Assembly: GCA_910579495.1 (NCBI GenBank)
Contig: CAJTVD010000001.1
Span: 174,000-237,999, forward strand
From: an uncultured Lachnospiraceae bacterium
Lineage (GTDB): Bacteria > Bacillota > Clostridia > Lachnospirales > Lachnospiraceae
Direction: 5' to 3'
DNA: 64,000 bases
Below the pieces are notes generated by a model. That model did not search any database, was not told the DNA's origin, and saw nothing but the letters and a program-made list of their open reading frames with translations. Shown here piece after piece: positions 26,532 through 35,069 of this stretch. Both the position numbers and the translations under genes were made by a program. Each line of letters opens with the position of its first letter. Positions within the stretch are counted from its first letter, which is position 1.

Positions 26532-27764
26532 CTAGAGCCAGAAACTGAGGCCTAGCTGCTCTTCATTCTCCGCATAGGAAACCGTCCCCTCCCGGGCATT
26601 TAAATATGCAAAGATCCCCTGTTCTTCTATAAGGTGTTTTCTCATGCTCTCATAAACCTGCCTGTCCGCACATTTTAAAGTTACGTAAGCGCTTCCCTGC
26701 TGGTAAGACGCCTGGAAAACCTCCTGCAGCTTTGTATCGTCAACCTGGGTAAAATAAAGCCCTTCTCTCACATAGTAGTTATCCTCCATGGAATCACACA
26801 GGGGAATATCCACAATGGAATCAATCCTGTGGGTCTTTTCAAGCTGGCTGGTGGTAACGCACAGATAATCGTAATTAATGGGCGGGATGCTGCCAGGAGC
26901 CTGGCCGCTGCTGCCTTCCACGATCTGGTAGGATGCATCTCCCCATGTAGTATCTACATAATAATAATTTCCATCCAGCTTTACCAGGTTCCAGGCATGT
27001 CCCTCCCCCCCTGATACCTTGCCCATTACCAGGGCAGTGGGGACATCCGCCAGCTCCAGCAGATACTGGGTTGCCTTGGCATAGCCCTGGCATACGCTTT
27101 TTTGATGGATAAACACAGAACATATATTCTGGTTATCAGGTGCCGCCGCATCATATTCCGTGTGGTTGATAATATACTCGTAAATATATTTCACCTTGGC
27201 ATATCCGTCCATCTCCTGGCTGATACCCGCCAGGCATTCCCTCACATACTGCCCGATCTGGTCTTTTCTCAGTTCCGCCTCCTGCCTGGTCACATTGTAA
27301 GTGCCGGAGAAGGTAATCTTTTTAACCTGGTCTCCCATGGTATACCTTGTGAAGGTATAGCCGTCCACATAAAAGATTTCCGGATGGTCGTTGAGCACAC
27401 ATTGAAAGGCTTTTTCTATGACATCCGTTTCCGTACAGGACAAAGCTACCCCTTCCCCAAAGTCCTGGAGAATCTGCAATATCTCCGCATAGGCGATCTG
27501 TTCCTTTTCGCTGAGCCGTTCGTAATGGAAACGCCCCATCTGCTGCTTCCTGGTCATGGTGGTTTCCGCAGAATAAATTCCCGTAAGCCCCGCCACCTCG
27601 TCCTTATGGGCCTCCTGCCTTTCCCCCACAGCCAAAAGCCCTGGCTGGCTTTGGCCCTGGCCGGATCCCTCCAAAGAACCGCCTTCTGCCCCCTCCCTCC
27701 CACCGCAGCCGGCAGCAAATAAAATACAGAAAACAAACAACCAAACGCATTTTTTTATTTTCAT
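26532..27764 (-). CDS. Transglutaminase-like lipoprotein
   Basis: A 410-residue predicted lipoprotein (MKIKKCVWLFVFCILFAAGC, lipobox Cys20) with a low-complexity Gly/Glu linker (about 21-60). The transglutaminase-like fold has a complete triad: Cys225 in KSVCQGYAKA, His256 in GEGHAWNLV and Asp271 in YYVDTTWGD. This superfamily includes proteases, peptidases and crosslinkers; bacterial secreted members are mostly uncharacterised. The start ATG abuts the prfC stop codon, so the two are cotranscribed. The substrate is unknown but would be at the cell surface. Confidence 0.85.
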   Translation of the reverse strand: MKIKKCVWLFVFCILFAAGCGGREGAEGGSLEGSGQGQSQPGLLAVGERQEAHKDEVAGLTGIYSAETTMTRKQQMGRFHYERLSEKEQIAYAEILQILQDFGEGVALSCTETDVIEKAFQCVLNDHPEIFYVDGYTFTRYTMGDQVKKITFSGTYNVTRQEAELRKDQIGQYVRECLAGISQEMDGYAKVKYIYEYIINHTEYDAAAPDNQNICSVFIHQKSVCQGYAKATQYLLELADVPTALVMGKVSGGEGHAWNLVKLDGNYYYVDTTWGDASYQIVEGSSGQAPGSIPPINYDYLCVTTSQLEKTHRIDSIVDIPLCDSMEDNYYVREGLYFTQVDDTKLQEVFQASYQQGSAYVTLKCADRQVYESMRKHLIEEQGIFAYLNAREGTVSYAENEEQLGLSFWL

Positions 27765-29357
27765 TTAACCACGTCCAAACTCAGAGAGTATCAATCCTTC
27801 ATTTCTGTCCAGTGTCATCCCCACGCTCCATGCATTCACAAACAAAAGCAGAGGATTCCCCTTCAGGTCTTTAATCTTTTTCATATCGGAAGTCCCTATC
27901 AGCCTGTCCAGGTCCACATCCTTGTTTTCAATCCACCTGATATGCTCATAGGGCAGGTTTTCCAGCTTAATCTCCACATTATATTCATTTTCCAGACGGT
28001 ATTTTAGCACATCAAACTGGAGCACGCCCACCACCCCCACAATGATCTCCTCCATACCGGTATTAAACTCCTGGAAAATCTGAATGGCGCCCTCCTGGGC
28101 AATCTGGGTGATGCCTTTCACAAACTGCTTTCTTTTCATGGTATCCACCTGCCTTACCCTGGCGAAATGCTCCGGGGCAAAAGTAGGGATTCCCTCATAA
28201 CAGAATTGCTCTTTGGGCATACACAAAGTATCCCCGATGGAAAAAATCCCCGGGTCAAACACGCCGATAATATCCCCTGCATAAGCCTCTTCCAGTATTT
28301 TCCTCTCGCTTGCCATTATCTGCTGGGGCTGGGAGAGACGCATTACCTTCCCTCCCTGCATGTGTTTTACTTCCATGCTGGCTTCGTATTTGCCGGAACA
28401 GATTCTCATAAAGGCGATCCTGTCCCTGTGGGCTTTGTTCATATTGGCCTGTATTTTAAATACAAAGGCGGAAAATTCATTTTCTGCCGGTGCAATAAGC
28501 CCCTTATCCGCTTTTCTGGGAAGGGGGGTAGTTGCCATTTCCAGAAAATGCCGCAGGAAAAATTCCACCCCGAAATTGGTAAGCGCCGAACCAAAAAATA
28601 CTGGCGTAAGCTCCCCGGCACGGACCAGCCCCAAGTCGAATTCCGCGCTGGCACCGTCTAAAAGCTCTATCTCCCCTATCAGGGTGCCTGCCGCTTCCTC
28701 TCCGATCACCGCCCCGAGTGCCTTACTGTCGCAGGCGGGCACTTCCACGCTCTCCCCCTCTTTGGTTCCCTTCTCTGTATCGGAATAAGTGATGACACAC
28801 TGCCTGTCCCTGTCGTAAACTCCCTGAAAACGCTTACCCGAGCCAATGGGCCAGTTTACAGGGCAGGTGGCAATGCCAAGCTCCTTTTCAATTTCGTCCA
28901 GCAGCTCAAAGGTATCGTTGGCATCCCGGTCCAGCTTATTGATAAAGGTAAAAATAGGGATCTTCCGCATCACGCAGACCTTAAAGAGCTTCCTCGTCTG
29001 GGCTTCCACCCCCTTGGAAGCATCAATCACCATCACTGCCGAGTCCGCCGCCATCAGCGTCCGGTAAGTATCCTCCGAAAAGTCCTGGTGCCCTGGGGTA
29101 TCCAGAATATTAATACAATACCCCCCATATTCAAACTGCAGTACCGAAGAGGTAACAGAAATTCCCCTTTCCTTTTCTATCTCCATCCAGTCAGAAACCG
29201 CATGTCTTGCAGTGGCTTTCCCTTTCACGCTCCCCGCCAGGTTGATGGCCCCGCCATATAATAAGAATTTTTCCGTAAGGGTGGTCTTCCCTGCATCCGG
29301 GTGGGAAATAATGGCAAAAGTCCGCCTTCTGTTTATCTCCTTCTCAAAATCAGTCAC
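27765..29357 (-). CDS. prfC: Peptide chain release factor 3
   Basis: A 530-residue translational GTPase of standard RF3 length. It starts EKEINRRRTFAIISHPDAGKTTLTEKFLLYGGAINLAGSVK (overview), with G1 SHPDAGKTT, G2 RGISVTSSV, G3 DTPGHQDFSEDTYRT and G4 NKLDRD, followed by RF3-specific C-terminal domains (VGVLQFDVLKYRLENEYNV). It recycles RF1/RF2 from the ribosome after peptide release. It is distinct from the EF-G-like fusion at 53277. It is placed between deoB and the transglutaminase lipoprotein, 29 bases after deoB. Confidence 0.95.
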   Translation of the reverse strand: MTDFEKEINRRRTFAIISHPDAGKTTLTEKFLLYGGAINLAGSVKGKATARHAVSDWMEIEKERGISVTSSVLQFEYGGYCINILDTPGHQDFSEDTYRTLMAADSAVMVIDASKGVEAQTRKLFKVCVMRKIPIFTFINKLDRDANDTFELLDEIEKELGIATCPVNWPIGSGKRFQGVYDRDRQCVITYSDTEKGTKEGESVEVPACDSKALGAVIGEEAAGTLIGEIELLDGASAEFDLGLVRAGELTPVFFGSALTNFGVEFFLRHFLEMATTPLPRKADKGLIAPAENEFSAFVFKIQANMNKAHRDRIAFMRICSGKYEASMEVKHMQGGKVMRLSQPQQIMASERKILEEAYAGDIIGVFDPGIFSIGDTLCMPKEQFCYEGIPTFAPEHFARVRQVDTMKRKQFVKGITQIAQEGAIQIFQEFNTGMEEIIVGVVGVLQFDVLKYRLENEYNVEIKLENLPYEHIRWIENKDVDLDRLIGTSDMKKIKDLKGNPLLLFVNAWSVGMTLDRNEGLILSEFGRG

Positions 29358-29386
29358 AAAATCTTCCTCCTGTTTTCCAATGTATT

Positions 29387-30538
29387 TTACAGAACGGATT
29401 TCCCGTCTGTCCCTGCCTCTATTCCCAGTATCTCAAGCACCGTAGCCCCAATATCCGCAAAGGTATCCCTGGTCCCCAGGTTTCCCGGCTCCACGCCCTT
29501 TCCGTAAACAAGCAGCGGGGTGTATTCCCTGGAGTGGTCGGTGGAAACCGTATAACCGGGATCACATCCATGGTCCGCGGTAACCATCAGTACATCTTCC
29601 TCCTTAAGCAGCGCCAGCATTCCCGGCAGTGCCGCGTCAAATTCCGACAGCGCCCTGGCATAGCCTTCAATGTCGTTCCTGTGCCCATAGAGCATATCAT
29701 AGTCCACCAGATTGATAAAGCACAGCCCTTCAAAATCCCGGGCAAGGTACTCCTTTGTCCGTTGGATGCCTTCTGCATTTCCCTTGGTATATACATAAGA
29801 AGTGATTCCCTGCCCGGCAAAAATATCCCTGATCTTCCCCACGCCAATCACTTCCTTCCCGGCTTCCTTGATGGCGTCAAGGATGGTAGGGGCAGGGGGC
29901 GTAAGGGAATAATCATGCCTTCCGGCCGTTCTCTGGTAGTTTCCCCTTGCGCCATTAAAGGGCCTGGCAATCACCCTTCCTACGCTGTGCCTGCCGGAAA
30001 GAAGCCCCCTTGCCATTTTACAGTACTCATAAAGGGTTTCCACAGGCACCACATCCTCATGGGCGGCCACCTGGAACACGCTGTCCGCAGAGGTGTAGAC
30101 AATCAGATCCCCTGTCCTTACATGCTCTTCCCCATAGTCTTTGATCACTTCTGTTCCCGAATAAGGGCGGTTACAGAGAATGCCCCTTCCTGTCATCTTG
30201 CTAAAAGCCTCTGTAATTTCCGGCGGAAACCCCTCCGGGTAAACAGGCAGCGGATTGGGGGATATGACCCCTGCAATCTCCCAGTGGCCTATGGTAGTAT
30301 CCTTCCCCCTGGAAGCTTCCCGCATTCTCCCGTAAAGCGCACTGGGGTTTGCTGTGCCCTCCCGCCAGTTGATCCCGTCAATATTGAATAATCCCATCTG
30401 TTCCATATTGGGCAAGTGGAAACAGGAGCCCCGGGAGGCCGAACGCAGGGTATTTACCCCCACATCCCCGAAATCCGCAGCATCCTCCATGGCACCTATC
30501 CCCACACTGTCCAATACAATCAGAAAAACTCTTTTCAT
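29387..30538 (-). CDS. deoB: Phosphopentomutase
   Basis: A 383-residue alkaline-phosphatase-superfamily enzyme of expected length. The N-terminus VFLIVLDSVGIGAMEDAADFGD contains the metal-binding Asp, TTIGHWE carries the phosphorylated Thr, and TADHGCDP is the C-terminal metal site. It interconverts (deoxy)ribose-1-phosphate and 5-phosphate, linking nucleoside salvage to central metabolism. No nucleoside phosphorylase gene lies next to it in this window. The 97-base upstream gap separates it from spoIIIAH. Confidence 0.95.
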   Translation of the reverse strand: MKRVFLIVLDSVGIGAMEDAADFGDVGVNTLRSASRGSCFHLPNMEQMGLFNIDGINWREGTANPSALYGRMREASRGKDTTIGHWEIAGVISPNPLPVYPEGFPPEITEAFSKMTGRGILCNRPYSGTEVIKDYGEEHVRTGDLIVYTSADSVFQVAAHEDVVPVETLYEYCKMARGLLSGRHSVGRVIARPFNGARGNYQRTAGRHDYSLTPPAPTILDAIKEAGKEVIGVGKIRDIFAGQGITSYVYTKGNAEGIQRTKEYLARDFEGLCFINLVDYDMLYGHRNDIEGYARALSEFDAALPGMLALLKEEDVLMVTADHGCDPGYTVSTDHSREYTPLLVYGKGVEPGNLGTRDTFADIGATVLEILGIEAGTDGKSVL

Positions 30539-30635
30539 AAAGGTATCCTTTCTTCTTATCCTGAAAACGCCTTCACAGGCACTGCATTTATTTTCCTGTA
30601 ATAGGATACCACATTTTCAAAAATATAGCACCAAT

Positions 30636-31373
30636 TTATTCCGCAGGCAGGGTGCTGATCACAATGGCATCGGGCGAGATCCCTGTTTTTCTGATAACAA
30701 TATCCTCTATCTGTGCCCTTTGGGCTTCGGTAAGCTCGGCAGCGTTTACCACAACATCCACAGAATCCTCGGTGATGCTTACCACTACATCCTCAAAGCC
30801 TTTGCTCTCCAAAAGGATCTCCGCAGCGGTTTCCTTTTCGGCAACATCCGTCAGGGCAATCATGTTGTCAACGGCCTCCTGCTTCTGTTCCTCACTGATA
30901 TTCACGTTGTTGATAATTTCCAGCAGCGTCTCCTTATTCCTGGCCCTGGTCTGTTCTTTTAACAGCCTTGCACCGGATAAAGCGTCCAGGCTCGTGGCGG
31001 AAGTAAACACCGCTTCCCCCGGGGTCTCCCCTGTAGATAACTGGTTGCTGATGTCCTGGGTATTGTTTTCCGCTAAAATTTCGCCCATCGTCTCTTCCAG
31101 GTAATTCTCCTCCTGTAAAACCACTTCGGAATCCAGGCTTTCAATCTCGCCAAACTCAGCCTGCTCCATATCCTCGTCGGAAATCTCAAACAACGACGCC
31201 ACCTCCGGGTCCGAAACCGCCTGCTGCCCGCCTGCCACCACCGTATCGGAACCTGCCGTCATGATTTCTTCTTCCGTAATTTTGCCGCCGGCAAAGTTCA
31301 AGTACCCTGCAACCGCAATCATAATCGCCAGCGCCGTGATCATAATCTGATTCTTCTTCACCATATTCTTCAA
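30636..31373 (-). CDS. spoIIIAH: Stage III sporulation protein AH
   Basis: A 245-residue protein with an N-terminal membrane anchor (IMITALAIMIAVAGYLNFAGG) and a long acidic, Ala-rich extracellular part. Its C-terminal ring-building motif of the YscJ/FliF type occupies roughly residues 150-245 (AAEILLESKGFEDVVVSITED). In Bacillus, mother-cell SpoIIIAH binds forespore SpoIIQ to build the feeding channel across the two spore membranes. It is the last gene of the spoIIIA operon, 15 bases after spoIIIAG. No clear terminator follows before deoB. Confidence 0.9.
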   Translation of the reverse strand: MKNMVKKNQIMITALAIMIAVAGYLNFAGGKITEEEIMTAGSDTVVAGGQQAVSDPEVASLFEISDEDMEQAEFGEIESLDSEVVLQEENYLEETMGEILAENNTQDISNQLSTGETPGEAVFTSATSLDALSGARLLKEQTRARNKETLLEIINNVNISEEQKQEAVDNMIALTDVAEKETAAEILLESKGFEDVVVSITEDSVDVVVNAAELTEAQRAQIEDIVIRKTGISPDAIVISTLPAE

Positions 31374-31388
31374 ATCCGTATCTCCTTC

Positions 31389-32030
31389 TTATTGTGATAT
31401 CATTTTAACTATTTTAATTTTATGTGCCTCTATGCCAAATAATGCCTGAATTGCTTCGGTTATATTCCGGGCGGTCCTGGCGTTGCCGCCTCCCTGGGCG
31501 GACACCACCACCCCCTCCACCCTGGGGGAGAGCACCTTCTTCACGTAAGGCATGTCAACGTTCCCCTGCCCCCTTTGATAGACGGTTTCCCGGTTCTCGC
31601 TGGCGTTGGTGGCATTCCTTACGCCTCCTGCGGAATCCGTCTCGGCAGTATCGTTGCGGGTAGTGTTCACATCCTTCTCCACCAGGGATTCCCCGGAATC
31701 TTCCAGGGTGACCATCACTTTCACCTTCCCCACGCCCTCCATGGTCCCTAACAGCTCTTCCAGGGAATCCTCCATCCATCCCGCATAGGCAAACAGATAA
31801 TCTCCCCCCGTCTCCTGCTCCTGCCCTGCCTGGGCTGTGCTGCCCTCCTGCCCTATTCCCATGATAGCGCCCGGGCTGTCCCATTGAACGGACTTTGCTT
31901 CCTTCTTCCCGTTTTTTTCTTCCACCGGCCAGGCTATCACCAAAAGCAATACCCCCACCAGGGCTATGACCAGGAAATTGTCCTTGGTGAACTTTTCCTT
32001 TATCTTTTTTATGGCGTCCTTTTGGTGCAT
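31389..32030 (-). CDS. spoIIIAG: Stage III sporulation protein AG
   Basis: A 213-residue protein with a cytoplasmic basic N-terminus, one membrane helix (NFLVIALVGVLLLVIAW) and an extracellular ring-building domain typical of SpoIIIAG: ELLGTMEGVGKVKVMVTLEDSGE, and VLSPRVEGVVVSAQGGGNARTARNITEAIQALFGIEAHKIKI in overview. It forms large oligomeric rings in the intermembrane space of the developing spore. The ATG at 32030 sits behind GGAGGCTTTGT; the in-frame codons to 32060 overlap spoIIIAF. Confidence 0.9.
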   Translation of the reverse strand: MHQKDAIKKIKEKFTKDNFLVIALVGVLLLVIAWPVEEKNGKKEAKSVQWDSPGAIMGIGQEGSTAQAGQEQETGGDYLFAYAGWMEDSLEELLGTMEGVGKVKVMVTLEDSGESLVEKDVNTTRNDTAETDSAGGVRNATNASENRETVYQRGQGNVDMPYVKKVLSPRVEGVVVSAQGGGNARTARNITEAIQALFGIEAHKIKIVKMISQ

Positions 32031-32056
32031 ACAAAGCCTCCATCCTGCCCTTTTAT

Positions 32057-32599
32057 TCACTGAAAAACAAGGTCAATCCGCCCTGCATCCAGCCCCAGGT
32101 GCCCCCCGTACAATTCTTTTAGCCGCTCTTCCTCCGCCGGGCCTGCCACCTTCTCCTCCCCCAATGCCACTGGCGCTATAAGGATGCTGCCTTCCTCCTG
32201 TGTCTTTTTTTCCGACAGCACGATGACAACTCTTTCCTCCCCTTCCCTCATCCCCTTAATAAAGTCCACCCTCACAACATCATACCCGCTATCCCGCTGG
32301 GCTAAGCTTTTTTGCAGTTCTTCCCCTATCCCCCTGTAAATATCCTCATAATCATCCGCAAGCTGCAGCTCCCCCCTGCTCTCCTCCACCGCTCTTTTAA
32401 GGGCGTCCACTGTATTTTTGATTTCCTGCCGCTTCCCGTCATCCAGGAAGAAACCGAAAATTGGTTCCGTGACCTTAAGGATCATCATAATCCCCACCAG
32501 TACCCTTACATATTTCATATAAGAATCTCCTGGCACAAAATAAAGGATTGTCTGTGCAATTATCATAAAAATGCAAATATCCCTGATTGCTGAAATCAT
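32057..32599 (-). CDS. spoIIIAF: Stage III sporulation protein AF
   Basis: A 180-residue protein with two N-terminal membrane helices (IFMIIAQTILYFVP; VRVLVGIMMILKVTEPIFGFF) and a soluble C-terminal part with an alternating charged pattern, as in SpoIIIAF. The ATG at 32599 is preceded by GGGATGGGCGGGAT. The longer frame to 32803 overlaps spoIIIAE and encodes an unrelated Trp/Arg-rich stretch. It is part of the mother-cell channel complex. Confidence 0.88.
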   Translation of the reverse strand: MISAIRDICIFMIIAQTILYFVPGDSYMKYVRVLVGIMMILKVTEPIFGFFLDDGKRQEIKNTVDALKRAVEESRGELQLADDYEDIYRGIGEELQKSLAQRDSGYDVVRVDFIKGMREGEERVVIVLSEKKTQEEGSILIAPVALGEEKVAGPAEEERLKELYGGHLGLDAGRIDLVFQ

Positions 32600-32642
32600 A
32601 TCCCGCCCATCCCTTCCCCTGGCGTAACGCGTACAGTGCCCT

Positions 32643-33806
32643 TCACCAGGACGAAACCGTATAAGACACCACCGCCACCACAATAATAAACAGCGCCGTG
32701 GCAGTGCACACGCACCGTAAAAGGAGCAGGCAGCCCTTTCCCACCCTGTCCGCACAGGCGGAAATCCTTTTGTCGCTGACGATACCGGTAACTGCCGCCC
32801 CAAGTTTAATGGTTCCCGTAATCACCAGGATTTTCAGCACAGGCACCAGGCAGGCCCCCACCAGCGCCGCCAGCAGCAAAACCCCCATACTGTTTTTAAT
32901 AAGCGCAACAGAACCCAGCATCAGCTCCGTCACGCCATCCGCCACGCCCCCAATACCGGGAATGGCTGAAACCGCCTTGCGCACGGCAGAAAATTTCAGC
33001 CGGGAAGCAGCCGGGACAATCACAGCCTGTACCAGGCTTAAGCCTGTGACCGCTCCCATGGACACCTTCAGGGCAAGGACGGTCCCCTTTTCAATAAAAT
33101 CCAGCAAAAGGCCCAGCTTCTCTTCTGCCCACAGGCCGTTAAGCAAAGCCAGCAATACATAACTGTAAATCAAAGGCAGCAGCGCCACATTTAAAAAGCT
33201 CTCCACCAGATAGGCCAGCGCCAGCATCATCTGATAATAGTACAGCGCCGCCGCCGCCCCCTGGGCTGCCCCCACCGCTACAAAATAGGTGGGGATAAAC
33301 AGTTTGATAAACAGCACCACGCTCCCTACTGTCTCCCTGGCAATCCCCGCCACAAAAAGGAACACTTTGGTGAGGGTCACCATTAGAAAAAGGTAGAGAA
33401 AATAAAACCCCGCCTGGGCAACCTGCCCCCCTGCAAAAAGGTCTGAAAACTGTTCAAAGAAAGCGGAAAGCACCCCTAGGACCAAAATAGAGACCAGGAT
33501 TTTCTTTACCCCTGCAAATTCCCCGGCAAAAGAGTCCTTTACCTGGCCCCACAAAAGCCCGAATGCTTCCCCGGTTTCCCCTTTCATGATCATGGTAAGA
33601 AGCTCCCCGGCATCCACCTGGAAACCGGGAAAAAGGCTGTCCATCCCCTCATTTACCCCGCTCATGTCACAGGAGGAAAGCCACTTGTCAATATAGCCAA
33701 AACCCTCACTCCCGGCTTCCGGCCCTGCCGCCTGTGCTTCCATTACAGTTGAAAAATAAAGCAGCGCCGCCACCAGAAAAATCGCCCTTTTCCATCTAAT
33801 CTCCAT
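32643..33806 (-). CDS. spoIIIAE: Stage III sporulation protein AE
   Basis: A 387-residue polytopic membrane protein with a cleavable-looking signal peptide (FLVAALLYFSTVMEAQA) and about seven further helices. It contains segments typical for SpoIIIAE, such as SVVLFIKLFIPTYFVAVGAAQGAAAALYYYQ and AVRKAVSAIPGIGGVADG. It is the largest membrane component of the spoIIIA channel and is essential for sigma-G activity in Bacillus. A 79-base gap separates it from spoIIIAD; nothing else is visible there. Confidence 0.92.
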   Translation of the reverse strand: MEIRWKRAIFLVAALLYFSTVMEAQAAGPEAGSEGFGYIDKWLSSCDMSGVNEGMDSLFPGFQVDAGELLTMIMKGETGEAFGLLWGQVKDSFAGEFAGVKKILVSILVLGVLSAFFEQFSDLFAGGQVAQAGFYFLYLFLMVTLTKVFLFVAGIARETVGSVVLFIKLFIPTYFVAVGAAQGAAAALYYYQMMLALAYLVESFLNVALLPLIYSYVLLALLNGLWAEEKLGLLLDFIEKGTVLALKVSMGAVTGLSLVQAVIVPAASRLKFSAVRKAVSAIPGIGGVADGVTELMLGSVALIKNSMGVLLLAALVGACLVPVLKILVITGTIKLGAAVTGIVSDKRISACADRVGKGCLLLLRCVCTATALFIIVVAVVSYTVSSW

Positions 33807-33885
33807 CTCCGTCCCCTACCCTTAAAAACCGCCGCCCCATCCGGCGCAGCACTGCCAAAAGCTGCCCGGCCAAAACTTAAAGCAC

Positions 33886-34272
33886 CTACCCGGTTATGGC
33901 GCTGATATTTTCAATCACTGCCACAAGCACAGGAATCCCCATAAGCAGCACCGACAGCTTCCCGAAAATTTCGATCTGACCAGCCACTGCCCCATAGCCC
34001 GCGTCCCTGCACAGGGCCGCACAGAACTCGCACACATAGGTGATCCCCACCGCCTTGCACAAAAATCCCAGGTATTCCCCGCCGCCGCTTATGGAAAGCT
34101 GCAGCTCCTTTACCCGTTCAAGAAGGGCACGAAGGCCGCTTACAGAAAAAGTAAAGATCAGAAGGCAGATACCTGCCCCCAGGTACAGCCCATATTCCGG
34201 GCGGTTGCTGCGGAACTGCAAAGCCAGCATTACCCCTGCCACCCCCAGGAGCCCGATTTTAATTATTTCCAT
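33886..34272 (-). CDS. spoIIIAD: Stage III sporulation protein AD
   Basis: A 128-residue membrane protein with about four helices, standard for SpoIIIAD: KIGLLGVAGVMLALQFRSNRPEYGLYLGAG and GITYVCEFCAALCRDAGYGAVAGQIEIFGK in overview. It resembles export-apparatus-like membrane components proposed for the channel. GAAAGGAG precedes the ATG. It lies 13 bases after spoIIIAC. Confidence 0.92.
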   Translation of the reverse strand: MEIIKIGLLGVAGVMLALQFRSNRPEYGLYLGAGICLLIFTFSVSGLRALLERVKELQLSISGGGEYLGFLCKAVGITYVCEFCAALCRDAGYGAVAGQIEIFGKLSVLLMGIPVLVAVIENISAITG

Positions 34273-34285
34273 GCCTGCTCCTTTC

Positions 34286-34480
34286 TCAGAGACTGAACAG
34301 ATCCTGTATCATTACAAACAGATCGTAAATGTAAGGCAATATCCAGGTAAGCACCAGTATCAGCCCTGCAAGGCTTATCAGGAAGGCATGTTCTTCCCGT
34401 CCGCTGTGCTTTAATATCTGCCCAAGAATCGTAATTAAGATTCCCACCGCCGCAATCTTAAAAATCAGGTTTATTTCCAT
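34286..34480 (-). CDS. spoIIIAC: Stage III sporulation protein AC
   Basis: A 64-residue membrane protein with two helices, as in all SpoIIIAC proteins: NLIFKIAAVGILITILGQILKHSGREEHAFLISLAGLILVL in overview. The ATG at 34480 uses the AGGGGTG of a dispersed repeat copy (34481-34526). The seven upstream in-frame codons lie inside that repeat. Confidence 0.9.
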   Translation of the reverse strand: MEINLIFKIAAVGILITILGQILKHSGREEHAFLISLAGLILVLTWILPYIYDLFVMIQDLFSL

Positions 34481-34526
34481 GTTTACACCCCTGCATCCCA
34501 CAGACCGCCCATGCGGTACTGCGCCT
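34481..34526 (-). repeat. Dispersed start-codon-abutting repeat, spoIIIAC copy
   Basis: Minus strand: GGCGCAGTACCGCATGGGC, GGTCTGTGGGATGCAGGGG, then TGTAAAC and the spoIIIAC ATG. Same layout as copies at 19343, 44492 and 59145. Confidence 0.6.
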
Positions 34527-34553
34527 ATTCCCTTCCTCCTGGCTGCGCCCCCG

Positions 34554-35069
34554 TTACAGCAGCAGAATAGATATCAAAACGCCTGCCGCTATCCCCAGGC
34601 TCATTGTCATCTTATTTTTGTTCTTCCTCTCCCTTTCCAGCTCTTCTATACAAGAAGCCGCCTCCCGCAGGAGTTCATCCAGCGCCCCCGCCTGGGCGTT
34701 TTCTTCCATATAACCAAGGCAGGCGGAAAAATCATACACCAGCTTCTTCTCCCGGGGGGAAAGAGGGGTTGCCCCCAGCCCACTCTCCATCTGCTGCTGC
34801 CATACCAGAAGAAGGTTTTCCCCCTCTTCCCAGACTCTCCGGTAAATTTCCCGAAAAGCCCCGGCAAAGGGTTCCTCCCCCTTCCCGGCTATTTTCAGCA
34901 AAGCCTCCAAAACCGTGGCCCTCTGATAGGAAATATAGTATTTCAAATCTTCATAGATCCCCCGTATCTGCTTCAGCATCCGGACCCGCTCCTGCCTCTC
35001 CCTGCAAAGGCTTCCTGCAAAGCCGGTACAGCCAGCCAGCACCAGGGCGCAGCCAATCAGTTTTTCCAT
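34554..35069 (-). CDS. spoIIIAB: Stage III sporulation protein AB
   Basis: A 171-residue protein with an N-terminal membrane segment (LIGCALVLAGCTGFAGSLC), a helical cytoplasmic body (RVRMLKQIRGIYEDLKYYISYQRATVLEALLKIA in overview) and a C-terminal helix (MSLGIAAGVLISILLL). This is the classic SpoIIIAB/GspF-like layout. It overlaps spoIIIAA by 13 bases. It is thought to cooperate with the SpoIIIAA ATPase. Confidence 0.92.
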   Translation of the reverse strand: MEKLIGCALVLAGCTGFAGSLCRERQERVRMLKQIRGIYEDLKYYISYQRATVLEALLKIAGKGEEPFAGAFREIYRRVWEEGENLLLVWQQQMESGLGATPLSPREKKLVYDFSACLGYMEENAQAGALDELLREAASCIEELERERKNKNKMTMSLGIAAGVLISILLL

